Below, piece by piece: positions 31,402 through 42,004 of a stretch of DNA of 64,000 nucleotides. Position numbers and translations under genes: made by a program. Numbering within the stretch: position 1 is the stretch's first letter; each line of letters opens with the position of its first letter. The stretch spans positions 1,178,001 to 1,242,000 of the forward strand of contig NZ_CP007790.1 of the NCBI RefSeq assembly GCF_000835165.1, read 5' to 3'. The notes under the pieces are model-generated. The model saw only the letters and a list, made by a program, of their open reading frames with translations. It made no database searches and was not told where the DNA came from. The DNA is from Corynebacterium marinum DSM 44953 (lineage in GTDB: Bacteria > Actinomycetota > Actinomycetes > Mycobacteriales > Mycobacteriaceae).

Positions 31402-31547
31402 CCCCCCACGTGTGGGAGGTGTGGACTTACGCACCGTAACAAAATCAAGCAAACACTCAAGGTTTGCCCGCGTCCACTATGCAGTATCTGACACAACACA
31501 CCCGTATCACCGGGCACACCCCCCCAGGGGGGTGTTGTTCCGAGGGT
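31402..31547 (+). other. 23S-5S spacer
   Basis: 146 nt with no gene. An A/C-rich start (pairing partner for the 23S processing stem) and a small hairpin ACACCCCCC/GGGGGGTGTT around 31516-31536 are the only structures seen. Confidence 0.7.
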
Positions 31548-31668
31548 GTGTCGGTGGTTGATAGCGGCAGGGAAACGCCCGGTCCCATTCCGAACCCGGA
31601 AGCTAAGCCTGCCCGCGCCGATGGTACTGCACCCGGGAGGGTGTGGGAGAGTAGGTTACCGCCGACAC
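31548..31668 (+). rRNA. rrf: 5S ribosomal RNA
   Basis: 121 nt from GTGTCGGTGG to CCGCCGACAC, whose ends pair as helix I. The conserved CCCATTCCGAACCCGGAAG loop and GGGAGAGTAGG segment are intact. Last gene of the rrn operon. Confidence 0.96.
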
Positions 31669-31693
31669 TAAAAATTTCACAGAGAAAACGTCG

Positions 31694-31745
31694 AAGGCGC
31701 GGTCCGGTGAGTTGAGAAGGTTTTCTCCTCACCAGACCGCGCCTT
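31694..31745 (+). terminator. rrn operon terminator
   Basis: AAGGCGCGGTC (31694-31704) with GACCGCGCCTT (31735-31745), GGTGAG with CTCACC, and GAGAA with TTCTC build one long hairpin of about 22 bp. There is no long T-tract after it, but the stem strength and position 26 nt behind 5S fit termination. It is nearly symmetric and could act in both directions. Confidence 0.8.
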
Positions 31746-31792
31746 AGACGCATATACCCACCAGGGTAGAGACTATGGGAGAGAATAGCCGC

Positions 31793-32695
31793 ATGTCCGA
31801 TCGCCCCAGCCGTGACAGCCAGAACAATCCCCGCGGAGGACGTCCGCAGCGCCCCGCCGGCTCAGGCCGCCGAGATGAGCGCCGCGATGACCGTGGCAGC
31901 CGCGGAAACCGCGGCGAACGGGCTGGCGACGGCGACCGCCGCCATTCACAGCGGGCCGGCTCGGACCGCCCCTCCTTCGACCGCTCGGGTCCCCAGCGTT
32001 CCGGCTTCCGCGAGGAACGCCTGAACAAGCGGATGACCGAGCCGGATCTCCCCGACGACATCGAGATCACTGATCTGGACCCCATGGTGCTGCAGGATCT
32101 GAAGGTCCTGTCCAAGGACAACGCAGATGCGGTCGCCCGCCACATGATCATGGCCGCGACCCTCATGGAGGACGACCCCCAGCTGGCGCTGCGCCACGCG
32201 CGGGCGGCGAAGGAACGTGCCGGCCGTGTGGCCGTCGCGCGGGAGACCAACGGCATCGCCGCCTACCGGGTCGGCGAGTGGCGCGAGGCCCTCTCCGAGC
32301 TGCGTGCGGCCCGCCGTATGCAGGGTGGACCTGGCCTGATGGCCGTCATGGCCGACTGCGAGCGCGGTCTGGGCCGGCCGGAGAAGGCCGTCGACATGGG
32401 CCGCTCCGATGAGGCCCGCATGCTCGACCGCGAAGGCGCGGTGGAGCTGGGCATCGTCATCGCCGGAGCACGCCTGGACATGAGCCAGCCGGAGAGCGCC
32501 GTGGTCACCCTCCAGCGCCTCAACCCGGACAAGTCCTCCACCGGGCAGGTCAACGCGCGCCTGTCCTACGCCTACGCGGACGCGCTGTCCGCCGCCGGCC
32601 GCACGGCCGAGGCCGTCGAATGGTTTACACACGCAGACAAGATCGACGAGGAAGGCCAGCTGGACGCGGCGGACCGCATCGCCGAACTGTCCTGA
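31793..32695 (+). CDS. TPR-like protein with Arg/Gly-rich N-terminus
   Basis: 300 residues. The first 85 are very rich in Arg, Gly, Asp and Ser (RRDERRDDRGSRGNRGERAG), probably disordered and possibly RNA-binding. The rest is helical with tetratricopeptide-like repeats (PQLALRHARAAKERAG, RVGEWREALSELRAARRM, GRTAEAVEWFTHADKID). The position after tyrS and rrn, before the HAD phosphatase, corresponds to Rv1691 of M. tuberculosis. ATG 31793 has GGGAGAG 9 nt upstream; ATG 31775 is in frame and possible. Function unknown; the disordered basic tail suggests a ribosome- or nucleic-acid-linked role, which is inference. Confidence 0.8.
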   Translation: MSDRPSRDSQNNPRGGRPQRPAGSGRRDERRDDRGSRGNRGERAGDGDRRHSQRAGSDRPSFDRSGPQRSGFREERLNKRMTEPDLPDDIEITDLDPMVLQDLKVLSKDNADAVARHMIMAATLMEDDPQLALRHARAAKERAGRVAVARETNGIAAYRVGEWREALSELRAARRMQGGPGLMAVMADCERGLGRPEKAVDMGRSDEARMLDREGAVELGIVIAGARLDMSQPESAVVTLQRLNPDKSSTGQVNARLSYAYADALSAAGRTAEAVEWFTHADKIDEEGQLDAADRIAELS

Positions 32696-32742
32696 CGCCC
32701 TACGGCACCCGAGCCGTACCAACCTGATTACACTGGGAAAAC

Positions 32743-33726
32743 ATGAGCCTTCTCGCCACGCATGATGCCCTGCTCCTCGATCTCGACGGAACCGTCTGGG
32801 AAGGGGGGCGCGCCATCCCCGGGGCGGTGGAGGCGGTCAACGCCTCGCCGCTGCCGGGTGTCTACATCACCAACAACGCGATGCGCGCCCCCTCCGAGGT
32901 GGCGGAGAAGTTGCGGGCCATCGGCCTGGACGCCGCCGAGGATGATGTCGTGACCTCCGCGCAGGCCGCCATCGAGCTGGCGGGGGAGTCGCTGGAGCCG
33001 GGGGACGCCGTCTATGTGATCGGCACCCCCTCTTTCAAGGAGCTGGCGTCCCGCGCGGGTTACACCGTCGTGGACTCCGCCGACGAGAAACCCAAGGCCG
33101 TGCTGCAGGGCCTGGACCCGGAGGTGACGTGGGCGCAGCTCTCGGAGGCCGCACTGGCCATCCGGGGCGGCGCCGCGTTCTTCGCGTCCAACCTGGACAC
33201 CACCCTGCCCACCGAGCGGGGGCTGATGGTGGGCAACGGATCGATGGTTGCTGCGCTGGTGTCTGCCACGGGCGTGACGCCGACCTCCGCTGGAAAGCCC
33301 CTGCCGGCGATGCTCATCGCCGCGGCGCGCCGTCTGGGTTCCCGGCGGCCGCTGGTGGTCGGGGACCGGCTGGACACGGACATCGAGGGCGGCAACGCCG
33401 CCGGCATGCCCACATTCCAGGTGCTCACGGGCGTTTCGGGGCACATGGCGCTGCTGGAGGCACCCAAGGAGCAGCGCCCCACCTACGTCGCGGAATCGCT
33501 GGCGGAGCTCACCTCCCCGGCCGCCAGCCTGACGCCCGGTGCGCAGGGCGGGTTCACCGCCCGCGTCGACGACGGCGACATCCTGCTCGAGCGCGGCTCC
33601 GGGGCGTCGACGTCGGTCCAGGCGCTGCGGACCGTGCTGGAGGTGGCGTGGGCGCTGCCTAAGCCTCCGGCACTCATCCGCCCGATGAGCGACGACGCCT
33701 ACCGTGCGGTGGAGTCCTGGTGGTGA
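32743..33726 (+). CDS. HAD-IIA family phosphatase (NagD-like)
   Basis: 327 residues. Motif I is LLLDLDGTVWEG (catalytic DxD), motif II lies in YITNNAM, and motif IV in VGDRLDTDIEGGNAAGM. The CAP domain between (about 80-180) is of the C2 type, as in NagD. Substrates of this family are small phosphate esters; in M. tuberculosis the syntenic Rv1692 was described as a glycerol-3-phosphate phosphatase, so a lipid-recycling role is plausible here. TACACT (32729-32734) stands 8 nt before the ATG, predicting a leaderless message. The stop overlaps the next small gene by GTGA. Confidence 0.9.
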   Translation: MSLLATHDALLLDLDGTVWEGGRAIPGAVEAVNASPLPGVYITNNAMRAPSEVAEKLRAIGLDAAEDDVVTSAQAAIELAGESLEPGDAVYVIGTPSFKELASRAGYTVVDSADEKPKAVLQGLDPEVTWAQLSEAALAIRGGAAFFASNLDTTLPTERGLMVGNGSMVAALVSATGVTPTSAGKPLPAMLIAAARRLGSRRPLVVGDRLDTDIEGGNAAGMPTFQVLTGVSGHMALLEAPKEQRPTYVAESLAELTSPAASLTPGAQGGFTARVDDGDILLERGSGASTSVQALRTVLEVAWALPKPPALIRPMSDDAYRAVESWW

Positions 33727-33884
33727 ACCCCGGCGACCTGGCGCGCACGCCGTTGAGTGGGGCGGACGTCGAGAAGCAGCTGGCGGAGGTTCTCGGAGAG
33801 GACACCTCCGGCCTGGCCGACGAGGCAGATCAGCTCACGCGTGCGCACGCGGTGCTGCACCGCGCACTGCAGGACAACGGATAG
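33723..33884 (+). CDS. Small conserved-position protein between HAD phosphatase and tlyA
   Basis: 53 residues from a GTG that overlaps the HAD stop (GTGA). The sequence is acidic and helical: NPGDLARTPLSGADVEKQLAEVL, then LADEADQLTRAHAVLHRALQDNG. It ends 10 nt before tlyA. M. tuberculosis has a small conserved protein (Rv1693) at the same place, and the C-terminal LxxAHxVLxxAL pattern is what I would expect of it. Function unknown. The coupled reading, the coding-like GC3 pattern and synteny make it a real gene despite its size. Confidence 0.75.
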   Translation: MNPGDLARTPLSGADVEKQLAEVLGEDTSGLADEADQLTRAHAVLHRALQDNG

Positions 33885-33894
33885 GAGCTGATTC

Positions 33895-34719
33895 ATGGCT
33901 GTCGCACGCAGGCGCCTGGACGCCGAACTGGTGCGCCGCAAGATAGCCCGTTCGCGGGAACAGGCCGTGGAGATGATCAGGGCCGGGCGCGTGTTCGTGG
34001 GTGGTTTCCAGGCGATGAAGCCGGCCACCGTCGTGGAACCGGAGGTGTCCATCCGCGTGGAGGAGACCGGTGACGACGACTGGGCCTCACGGGGCGCGCA
34101 CAAGCTGCTCGGCGCCCTCGAGGCCTTCGAACCCCAGGGGCTGACGGTCGCCGGACGGAAGGTCCTCGATGCGGGCGCCTCCACGGGCGGGTTCACCGAC
34201 GTGCTGTTGCGTCGCGACGCGGCCGAGGTGGTCGCCGTCGACGTCGGCTACGGCCAGCTCATCTGGCGCCTGCAGAACGATCCCCGCGTGACGGTCCTCG
34301 ACCGGACCAACATCCGCAACCTCACACCGGAGATGTGCGGCGGGCAGTGCGACATGATGGTCGGCGACCTGTCGTTCATCTCGCTGCGGCTGACGCTGCC
34401 GGCGATCGCGGCCTCGCTGACCGAGGGGGCTGATCTGCTGCCGATGGTCAAGCCGCAGTTCGAGGTGGGCAAGGACCGCCTCGGATCGGGCGGGGTGGTG
34501 CGTAGCCCGCAGCTGCGCGCAGAGGTCACCCGGGAGGTGGCGGAGTTCGCCCTCACCCTAGGGCTGAGTTGCCGCGGTGCGGTGGCGTCCCCGTTGCCCG
34601 GGCCCAGCGGAAACGTAGAATACTTTCTGTGGCTGGTCAAGGACGGCGGCGCATCCGCGCCCGCGCCTGAGCAGCTGACCTTGATGATCGAGCAGGCCGT
34701 GCAGGAGGGCCCCCAATGA
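33895..34719 (+). CDS. tlyA: TlyA-family rRNA 2'-O-methyltransferase
   Basis: 274 residues. The N-terminal S4 RNA-binding domain (RRRLDAELVRRKIARSREQAVEMIRAG) precedes a Rossmann methyltransferase with the SAM motif KVLDAGASTGGFTDVLLRR and the GDLSFISLRL catalytic segment. In mycobacteria TlyA methylates cytidines of 16S and 23S rRNA, and its loss gives capreomycin resistance. AGGAG lies 8 nt before the ATG. The stop overlaps nadK by 4 nt (ATGA). Confidence 0.95.
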   Translation: MAVARRRLDAELVRRKIARSREQAVEMIRAGRVFVGGFQAMKPATVVEPEVSIRVEETGDDDWASRGAHKLLGALEAFEPQGLTVAGRKVLDAGASTGGFTDVLLRRDAAEVVAVDVGYGQLIWRLQNDPRVTVLDRTNIRNLTPEMCGGQCDMMVGDLSFISLRLTLPAIAASLTEGADLLPMVKPQFEVGKDRLGSGGVVRSPQLRAEVTREVAEFALTLGLSCRGAVASPLPGPSGNVEYFLWLVKDGGASAPAPEQLTLMIEQAVQEGPQ

Positions 34720-35654
34720 GTGAGCACCTGAACGACGAACACCGTGAGATCCTGCTGGTCCCGCACACCGGGCGCAGCAAGAACCTCGTGGCCGCGGAAC
34801 GCACCGCCGAGCTTCTCGACTCCGCCGGCATCACCGTCCGCGTCCTCGTCCACCAGGACGGGCGCCCCCTGGAGGGCAGCCCGGTGCTCTCCCGTCTATC
34901 ACGCGTCACCCACACCGCCGACGCGGCCGAGGGGTGTGAACTGGTGCTCGTCCTCGGTGGCGACGGCACGTTCCTCCGCGCCGCGGACCTCGCCCATTCC
35001 GTCGACGTCCCGGTCCTGGGCATCAACCTCGGGCACGTGGGGTTCCTCGCCGAATGGGAGGTGGAGTCCCTGGACGTGGCCGTCCGGCGGGTCATCGACC
35101 GGACCTACCGCGTCGAGGACCGCATGACGGTGGACGTCACCGTCCTGGACAACGACCTGGAGGTCATCGGCCGCGGCTGGGCGCTCAACGAGGTCAGCGT
35201 GGAGAACCTCAACCGCCGCGGCGTCCTCGACGCCATCCTCGAGGTGGACGGGCGCCCCGTGTCCTCCTTCGGCTGCGACGGCGTCCTCATCTCCACCCCG
35301 ACGGGCTCCACCGCCTACGCCTTCTCGGCCGGCGGCCCGGTGCTGTGGCCGGAGCTTGACGCCATTCTGGTGGTGCCCAACAACGCGCACGCCCTGTTCA
35401 CGAAGCCGCTGGTGGTCTCCCCGCGGTCGACGGTCGCGGTGGAGTCCAATCCGGAATCCTCCCCGGCGATGGCGGTCATGGACGGTTTCCGGCCGATTCC
35501 CATGCCGCCCGGCTCGCGGGTCGAGGTCGTCCGCGGTTCCCGCCCGGTGCGGTGGGTGCGTCTCGACGACTCCACCTTCACCGACCGGCTGGTGACCAAG
35601 CTGCGGCTGCCCATCTCGGGCTGGCGAGGTCCGCGCGCGACCAAGACCCCGTAG
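34716..35654 (+). CDS. nadK: NAD kinase
   Basis: 312 residues. The GGDGTFLRAADLA motif binds ATP phosphates and acts in catalysis; the NE/D-type segment LNEVSVENLNRRG and the glycine-rich SSFGCDGVLISTPTGSTAYAFSAGGP complete the fold. It makes NADP from NAD with ATP or polyphosphate. Translationally coupled to tlyA (ATGA). Downstream, recN has its own promoter. Confidence 0.97.
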   Translation: MSEHLNDEHREILLVPHTGRSKNLVAAERTAELLDSAGITVRVLVHQDGRPLEGSPVLSRLSRVTHTADAAEGCELVLVLGGDGTFLRAADLAHSVDVPVLGINLGHVGFLAEWEVESLDVAVRRVIDRTYRVEDRMTVDVTVLDNDLEVIGRGWALNEVSVENLNRRGVLDAILEVDGRPVSSFGCDGVLISTPTGSTAYAFSAGGPVLWPELDAILVVPNNAHALFTKPLVVSPRSTVAVESNPESSPAMAVMDGFRPIPMPPGSRVEVVRGSRPVRWVRLDDSTFTDRLVTKLRLPISGWRGPRATKTP

Positions 35655-35669
35655 CGCCCGCCGCGCGAT

Positions 35670-35692
35670 TGGTACAGGTGTTCGGGTAGGGT
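35670..35692 (+). promoter_or_regulatory. LexA-like box and -10 of recN
   Basis: TGGTACAGGTGTTCGG (35670-35685) agrees with TCGAACATATGTTCGA at 11 of 16 positions, including TGTTCG and the internal ACA. TAGGGT (35687-35692) follows at once and stands 7 nt before the recN ATG. LexA bound here would cover the promoter. Confidence 0.5.
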
Positions 35693-35699
35693 GGTCGGC

Positions 35700-37427
35700 A
35701 TGCTCGCCGACATCGCCATCGAGAACCTGGGCGTCATCCCCGCCGCCTCCGCAGACCTGGCAGAAGGGCTGACCGTGCTGACCGGTGAAACCGGCGCCGG
35801 CAAGACCATGGTGGTCACCGGTCTCCGGCTGCTGGCCGGGGGCCGCGCAGACGCCTCCCGGGTGCGCACCGGTGCGCCCCAGGCAGTGGTCGAGGGCCGT
35901 TTCGTCACCTCCTCGCTCGCGGCGGAGGCGGCGGGTCAGGTCGCCGAGCTGGTGGACGCCGCCGGTGGCGCCCCCGACGAGAACGGCGAGTTCATCGCCT
36001 CCCGCACCGTCAACGCCAACGGACGTTCCCGCGCCCACCTGGGCGGGCGTTCCGTCCCCGCGGCGACCCTGGCGGAGTTCGCGGCGCCGCTGCTGACCAT
36101 CCACGGGCAGAACGACCAGCTGCGCCTGCTCGCCCCGGAGCAGCAGCTCGTCGCGCTCGACAGGTTCGAACCGGCGGTCGGGCCCCTGCTGGAGAACTAC
36201 CGGCGGGCGTGGCGGGAATGGCGCGCGCTGGAGAAGGATCTGCGCCAGCGCACCGAATCCCGCCGGGAGCTGGCCCAGGAGATCGACCGGCTGCAGTTCG
36301 CGCTGGACGAGATCGAAGCCGTCGACCCCGGGCCGGGGGAGGACGCGGACCTGCTCACCCGCATCCGTCGCCTGCAGGACGTGGACACGCTCCGGGAGGA
36401 CGCGGCCACCGCGCTCTCGGCCATCGACGGCCCGGAATCGCTCGGTGGCTATTCTGAGGACGATCCCGCGTCCACGCTCCTGGGCCGGGCGGAGTCCGCG
36501 CTCAGCGGTTCCGAGGACCCCCAGCTCAAGGAGCTGGGGGAGCGGTTGACGGAGATCACCACGCAGCTCTCCGAGATTTCCGTGGAACTCGGCGGCTTCC
36601 TGGCGGATCTGCCCGCGGACCCGGAGCAGCTCGAGGAGCTTCTCCAGCGTCAGCAGCAGCTGAAGATGCTCACCCGCAAGTACGCCCCCGACATCGACGG
36701 CGTGCTCGCCTGGCGCGACAAGGCCCGGACGCGGCTGAGCAGGATCGACATCTCCTCGGAGGCGCTCGACGAGCTGAAGAAGCAGGTGGCCGCCGCGAAG
36801 AAGGCGATGACGGCCGCCGCCCGGAAACTCAGCGCCGCCCGGCGCAAGGCCGCCGTCCGCCTGGCAGAGGAGGTCTCTGCGGAGCTGCAGGGCCTCGCCA
36901 TGGCGAAGGCGCGGCTGGTGGCGGAGGTGCGCGCCGTCGCTCCGGGGCGCGACGGCGCCGACGAGGTCGAGCTCATGCTCGCCCCCAACGCGGGCAGCGA
37001 ACCCCGGCCGTTGGCCTCCTCGGCCTCCGGCGGCGAGCTCTCCCGCGTCATGCTGGCGCTCGAGGTCATCCTCTCGGCCGGAACGCAGGGGGCGACGCTG
37101 GTGTTCGACGAGGTCGACGCTGGCGTGGGCGGGCGCGCCGCAGTGGAGATCGGCCGACGGCTGGCCCGGCTGGCCACGCGGAACCAGGTCATCGTGGTCA
37201 CCCACCTGCCACAGGTCGCCGCCTACGCGGACACCCATCTGCACGTGGCCAAGGACGTCGGCGACGAGGCCGTCACCTCCGGTGTCCTCACGCTCAGCCC
37301 GGAGCAGCGGGTGGAGGAGCTGGCACGCATGCTCGCCGGGCTGGACGGAACCGAGACCGGCCGTGCGCATGCCGCGGAGCTGCTGGAACACGCCCGGACG
37401 GAACGCGAGGAGTTTCGTCGCGCCTGA
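35700..37427 (+). CDS. recN: DNA repair protein RecN
   Basis: 575 residues, SMC-like. Walker A is TGETGAGKTMVV near residue 28, the coiled-coil arms run from about 150 to 390, and the C-terminal SGGELSRVMLALEVIL signature is followed by Walker B TLVFDEVDAGVGG. It acts with RecA in double-strand-break repair. I chose ATG 35700 (MLADIAIENLGVI, the family start) over GTG 35691 because the latter lies within the -10. The message is probably leaderless and SOS-controlled. Confidence 0.95.
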   Translation: MLADIAIENLGVIPAASADLAEGLTVLTGETGAGKTMVVTGLRLLAGGRADASRVRTGAPQAVVEGRFVTSSLAAEAAGQVAELVDAAGGAPDENGEFIASRTVNANGRSRAHLGGRSVPAATLAEFAAPLLTIHGQNDQLRLLAPEQQLVALDRFEPAVGPLLENYRRAWREWRALEKDLRQRTESRRELAQEIDRLQFALDEIEAVDPGPGEDADLLTRIRRLQDVDTLREDAATALSAIDGPESLGGYSEDDPASTLLGRAESALSGSEDPQLKELGERLTEITTQLSEISVELGGFLADLPADPEQLEELLQRQQQLKMLTRKYAPDIDGVLAWRDKARTRLSRIDISSEALDELKKQVAAAKKAMTAAARKLSAARRKAAVRLAEEVSAELQGLAMAKARLVAEVRAVAPGRDGADEVELMLAPNAGSEPRPLASSASGGELSRVMLALEVILSAGTQGATLVFDEVDAGVGGRAAVEIGRRLARLATRNQVIVVTHLPQVAAYADTHLHVAKDVGDEAVTSGVLTLSPEQRVEELARMLAGLDGTETGRAHAAELLEHARTEREEFRRA

Positions 37428-37477
37428 GTCCCGCGCGCCTTCGCCATTCGGGTGGACCGGACCGCCACAATAGCCCC

Positions 37478-38662
37478 ATGAGCCTGTTCTCCCGCACCGC
37501 CGACCTGCCCGGGCTTCAGGGCACCCTGCGCGACTGCACGACCGGGGGCAAGGGATATTCCCGCCTCCGCGCCGGCGACATCGCCGTGATCAACACCCCC
37601 GACATCACCCGCCAGGAGGCCCAGCGCCTCCTCGACGCCAAGCCTGCCGCCATCCTCAACCTGTCGCAGTTCTCGACCGGCGCCGTCCCCAACTTCGGCC
37701 CCCATATGCTCCTCGAGCCCGGGACCCTGCTCGTGGAGAACGTCGGCGCAGAGATCGGCACCGCCCTCAAGGACGGCAAGAAGGGCCGGGTGACCGAGGA
37801 CGGCGTGCTCCACGTCGGCGACCGCGAGATCGGCGGTGGCACCGTGGTCACCCCGATGAGCGCCGAGCTGACTTTCGTCGAGGCGCAGCAGTCCCTCGTG
37901 GACCGCATGGAGGCGTTCTTCGGGAACACCATCCAGTTCATCCACCAGGAGGGTCCGCTGCTCATCGACGGTCTGGGGATCCCTGACACCGGCATCAAAA
38001 TCCGCGGCCGGAAGGTGCTCGTGGTCAGCCCGGGCCCGGAGCACCGCAACGAGATCAAGCTCCTGCGCAACTTCATCCGGGAGTACGACCCGGTGGTCAT
38101 CGGCGTGGACTCCGCCGCCGACACCCTCCTCGAGCTCGGTTACAAGCCCGACCTCATCGTGGGCAACCCGGCCGGGATCGGGGCGGACACTCTGCGCAGC
38201 GGTGCGCGCGTGGTCCTCCCCGCGGACCCGGACGGCCACGCCGCCGGACTCGAGCGGATCCAGGACCTGGGCGTCGGGGCGATGACCTTCCCGACGACCG
38301 TCGATTCCGCCACCGACCTGGCTTTCCTGCTCGCTGGCTACCACGGTGCGCAGCTGATCGTCCACGCCGGCAGCCCCTTCAACCTGGACGACGTCTTCGC
38401 CGGCCAGTCGGGCGCCACCCCCTCGGCCATGCTCATCCGCTCGAAACTCGGGCCGAAGCTCGTGGACGCCAACGCCATCGTCGGCCTCTACACCGTGGGC
38501 GGCGGCAGGGGAGTGGCCTGGCTGTGGGCGGTGCTGGGCATTCTGGTGGCGGTGGCCGCGATCGTGCTCGTCATCGGGTTGGCCGGCCCGGACTCATTCA
38601 CCGACAACCTCATCGACACCTGGAACAGCATCGCGCTGACCTTCCAGGGCTGGTTCCGTTAA
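37478..38662 (+). CDS. steA: SteA, cytokinetic-ring protein for cell separation
   Basis: 394 residues. The soluble N-terminal part (AILNLSQFSTGAVPNFGPHMLLEPGT; later VVSPGPEHRNEIKLLRNFIREYDPVVIGVDSAADTLLELGYKPDLIVGNP) resembles the thiamine-pyrophosphokinase-like catalytic domain, and one C-terminal membrane helix (about 352-372) anchors it. In C. glutamicum SteA and SteB form a complex that promotes daughter-cell separation through the RipC-FtsEX pathway; M. tuberculosis Rv1697 is the counterpart. It follows recN by 50 nt and precedes steB by 15 nt. Confidence 0.9.
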   Translation: MSLFSRTADLPGLQGTLRDCTTGGKGYSRLRAGDIAVINTPDITRQEAQRLLDAKPAAILNLSQFSTGAVPNFGPHMLLEPGTLLVENVGAEIGTALKDGKKGRVTEDGVLHVGDREIGGGTVVTPMSAELTFVEAQQSLVDRMEAFFGNTIQFIHQEGPLLIDGLGIPDTGIKIRGRKVLVVSPGPEHRNEIKLLRNFIREYDPVVIGVDSAADTLLELGYKPDLIVGNPAGIGADTLRSGARVVLPADPDGHAAGLERIQDLGVGAMTFPTTVDSATDLAFLLAGYHGAQLIVHAGSPFNLDDVFAGQSGATPSAMLIRSKLGPKLVDANAIVGLYTVGGGRGVAWLWAVLGILVAVAAIVLVIGLAGPDSFTDNLIDTWNSIALTFQGWFR

Positions 38663-38677
38663 GGGGAGCGACGACAC

Positions 38678-39613
38678 ATGGCACGAGGAAGCGGAAAGGC
38701 CGGTTGGCTGGTCGGCGGGCTGGGATTCGGCGTAGCCGCAGGCGTGCTGCTGGGCACGCTGGTGATCGCCCCGAACATGCCGGAGGGTTCCGGACCCTCG
38801 GCCGGTGTCCCCACGGAGAAGCTGGCGGCCGCGGAGACCCGCGCGGACATCGCCGAGGCGCAGGCGGCCTCCTCCGACAGCGTGGTCGGCGAGTTGGCGG
38901 CCGCGGCGGTCGAAGGGGCGCTCGCGGACCGTCCGGTCCTGGTGGTCCGGACCGCGGACGCGGCCGGGGAGGATGTGGCGGGCGTCGAGAAGCTGCTTGC
39001 CGACGCCGCCGCCGTCCCCGCCGGCACCCTCACCCTGGGCGGGGAGTTCTTCAGCCCCGCCGGGGCGGACCAGCTCAAGGCCATCGTGGCGAACACCCTG
39101 CCGGCGGGGGCGCAGCTCTCGGAGGACCGGCTCGACCCCGGCCTGCACGCCGGTGAGGCGCTGGGCTCCGCGCTGCTGCTCAACCCGGAGACGGGTGAGC
39201 AGCAGGCCACCGAGGACGAGCGCGCCCTGCTGCTGCGCGCCCTGCGGGACGCGGGTTTCCTCGACTACGAGGACGGCACCATCTTGCCCGCGCAGGTCAT
39301 CGTGGTGGTGACGGGGGACTCGGACGGCGGCGGGGACACCGGTCTGGCGGCCCGCAACCTGGCCGATTTCGTCGCCGCCCTGGACACCCGAGGTAACGGG
39401 GCCGTGCTGGCCGGCCGGATCCGGACGGCCTCGGACACCGGCGCCGTCGGGTTGCTCCGCGCGAACCCGGACAACGGCGTATCGACGGTCGATTCGGTGG
39501 ATCGTGCCGTGGGGCAGATGGCGGCCGTGCTGGCCGTCCGTGAACAGCTGGCGGGGGAGACCGGGGCCTACGGCTCAGCGGAGTCCGCGGAGGCGGCCAC
39601 CCCGGCTCCCTGA
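38678..39613 (+). CDS. steB: SteB / MctB-family (DUF3186) membrane protein
   Basis: 311 residues. One membrane helix near the N-terminus (about 9-30) is followed by a coiled stretch (EKLAAAETRADIAEAQAASSD) and an extracellular domain rich in Ala, Gly and Asp. Relatives include MctB (Rv1698) of M. tuberculosis, linked to copper tolerance, and SteB of C. glutamicum, the partner of SteA in cell separation. The adjacency to steA favours the division role. No His/Met-rich metal-binding cluster is visible. AGGGGAGCG provides the ribosome binding site. Confidence 0.88.
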   Translation: MARGSGKAGWLVGGLGFGVAAGVLLGTLVIAPNMPEGSGPSAGVPTEKLAAAETRADIAEAQAASSDSVVGELAAAAVEGALADRPVLVVRTADAAGEDVAGVEKLLADAAAVPAGTLTLGGEFFSPAGADQLKAIVANTLPAGAQLSEDRLDPGLHAGEALGSALLLNPETGEQQATEDERALLLRALRDAGFLDYEDGTILPAQVIVVVTGDSDGGGDTGLAARNLADFVAALDTRGNGAVLAGRIRTASDTGAVGLLRANPDNGVSTVDSVDRAVGQMAAVLAVREQLAGETGAYGSAESAEAATPAP

Positions 39614-39625
39614 CCCCCTGGGGTT

Positions 39626-41333
<1,708 letters not shown>

Positions 41334-41338
41334 TCAGC

Positions 41339-42004
41339 ATGACAAGCCCCGGCACCCACGATTTCCGCGTCCTGGACACTGAACTGCTGCTCGAGTCCCC
41401 GATCCTGGCGGTGCGCCGCGACACCCTCGCGATGCCCGGCGGGGACACCGGACGCCGCGAGATCGTCGAGCACTTCGGGGCAGTGGCGGTCGTCGCCGTC
41501 CGCGACAACGGGGACCTTGCCCTGGTGCGCCAGTACCGGCACAGCGTCGGGGCCCACCTGTGGGAGCTGCCGGCCGGGCTTTTGGACGTGGACGGGGAGG
41601 ACGAGATCACCACCGCCCGGCGCGAACTCGCCGAAGAGGCAGGCCTGGGGGCCGGGCGGTGGGACGTGCTCTGTGACCTGGTGACCTCGCCCGGCTTCTG
41701 CGAGGAAACCGTCCGGGTGTTCCTCGCCCGGGATCTGCACGAGGCGGAGCGGGGCGAGGTCGAACACGAGGAGGCCGACCTGCTCCTCGAGTGGACCCCG
41801 CTGGACGAGGCCCGCGAGATGATCATGTCCGGCGAGATCATCAACTCCATCGCGATCTCCGGGATCATGACCGCCGCCGAGGTCCTCGCCGGACGCGCCG
41901 AACCCCGGCCGGTCGACGCACCCAACCCGTGGCGGCCGACGTCGCTGCCACGGCGGCGTCGGGAAGCGGGCGCCGGGCCGGACCTGAAGAAGCTGCCGCA
42001 GTGA
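41339..42004 (+). CDS. Nudix hydrolase (ADP-ribose pyrophosphatase-like)
   Basis: 221 residues. The Nudix box reads [20 protein letters not shown] plus EAG, with the REL-EE core intact, and ELPAG just before it is typical of ADP-ribose pyrophosphatases. It probably cleaves ADP-ribose to AMP and ribose-5-phosphate. Rv1700 is the syntenic homologue. TAGATT (41326-41331), inside the end of pyrG, lies 7 nt before this ATG, so the gene may have its own leaderless message. The frame is open far upstream inside pyrG; that part is a shadow. It overlaps xerD by 4 nt. Confidence 0.92.
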   Translation: MTSPGTHDFRVLDTELLLESPILAVRRDTLAMPGGDTGRREIVEHFGAVAVVAVRDNGDLALVRQYRHSVGAHLWELPAGLLDVDGEDEITTARRELAEEAGLGAGRWDVLCDLVTSPGFCEETVRVFLARDLHEAERGEVEHEEADLLLEWTPLDEAREMIMSGEIINSIAISGIMTAAEVLAGRAEPRPVDAPNPWRPTSLPRRRREAGAGPDLKKLPQ

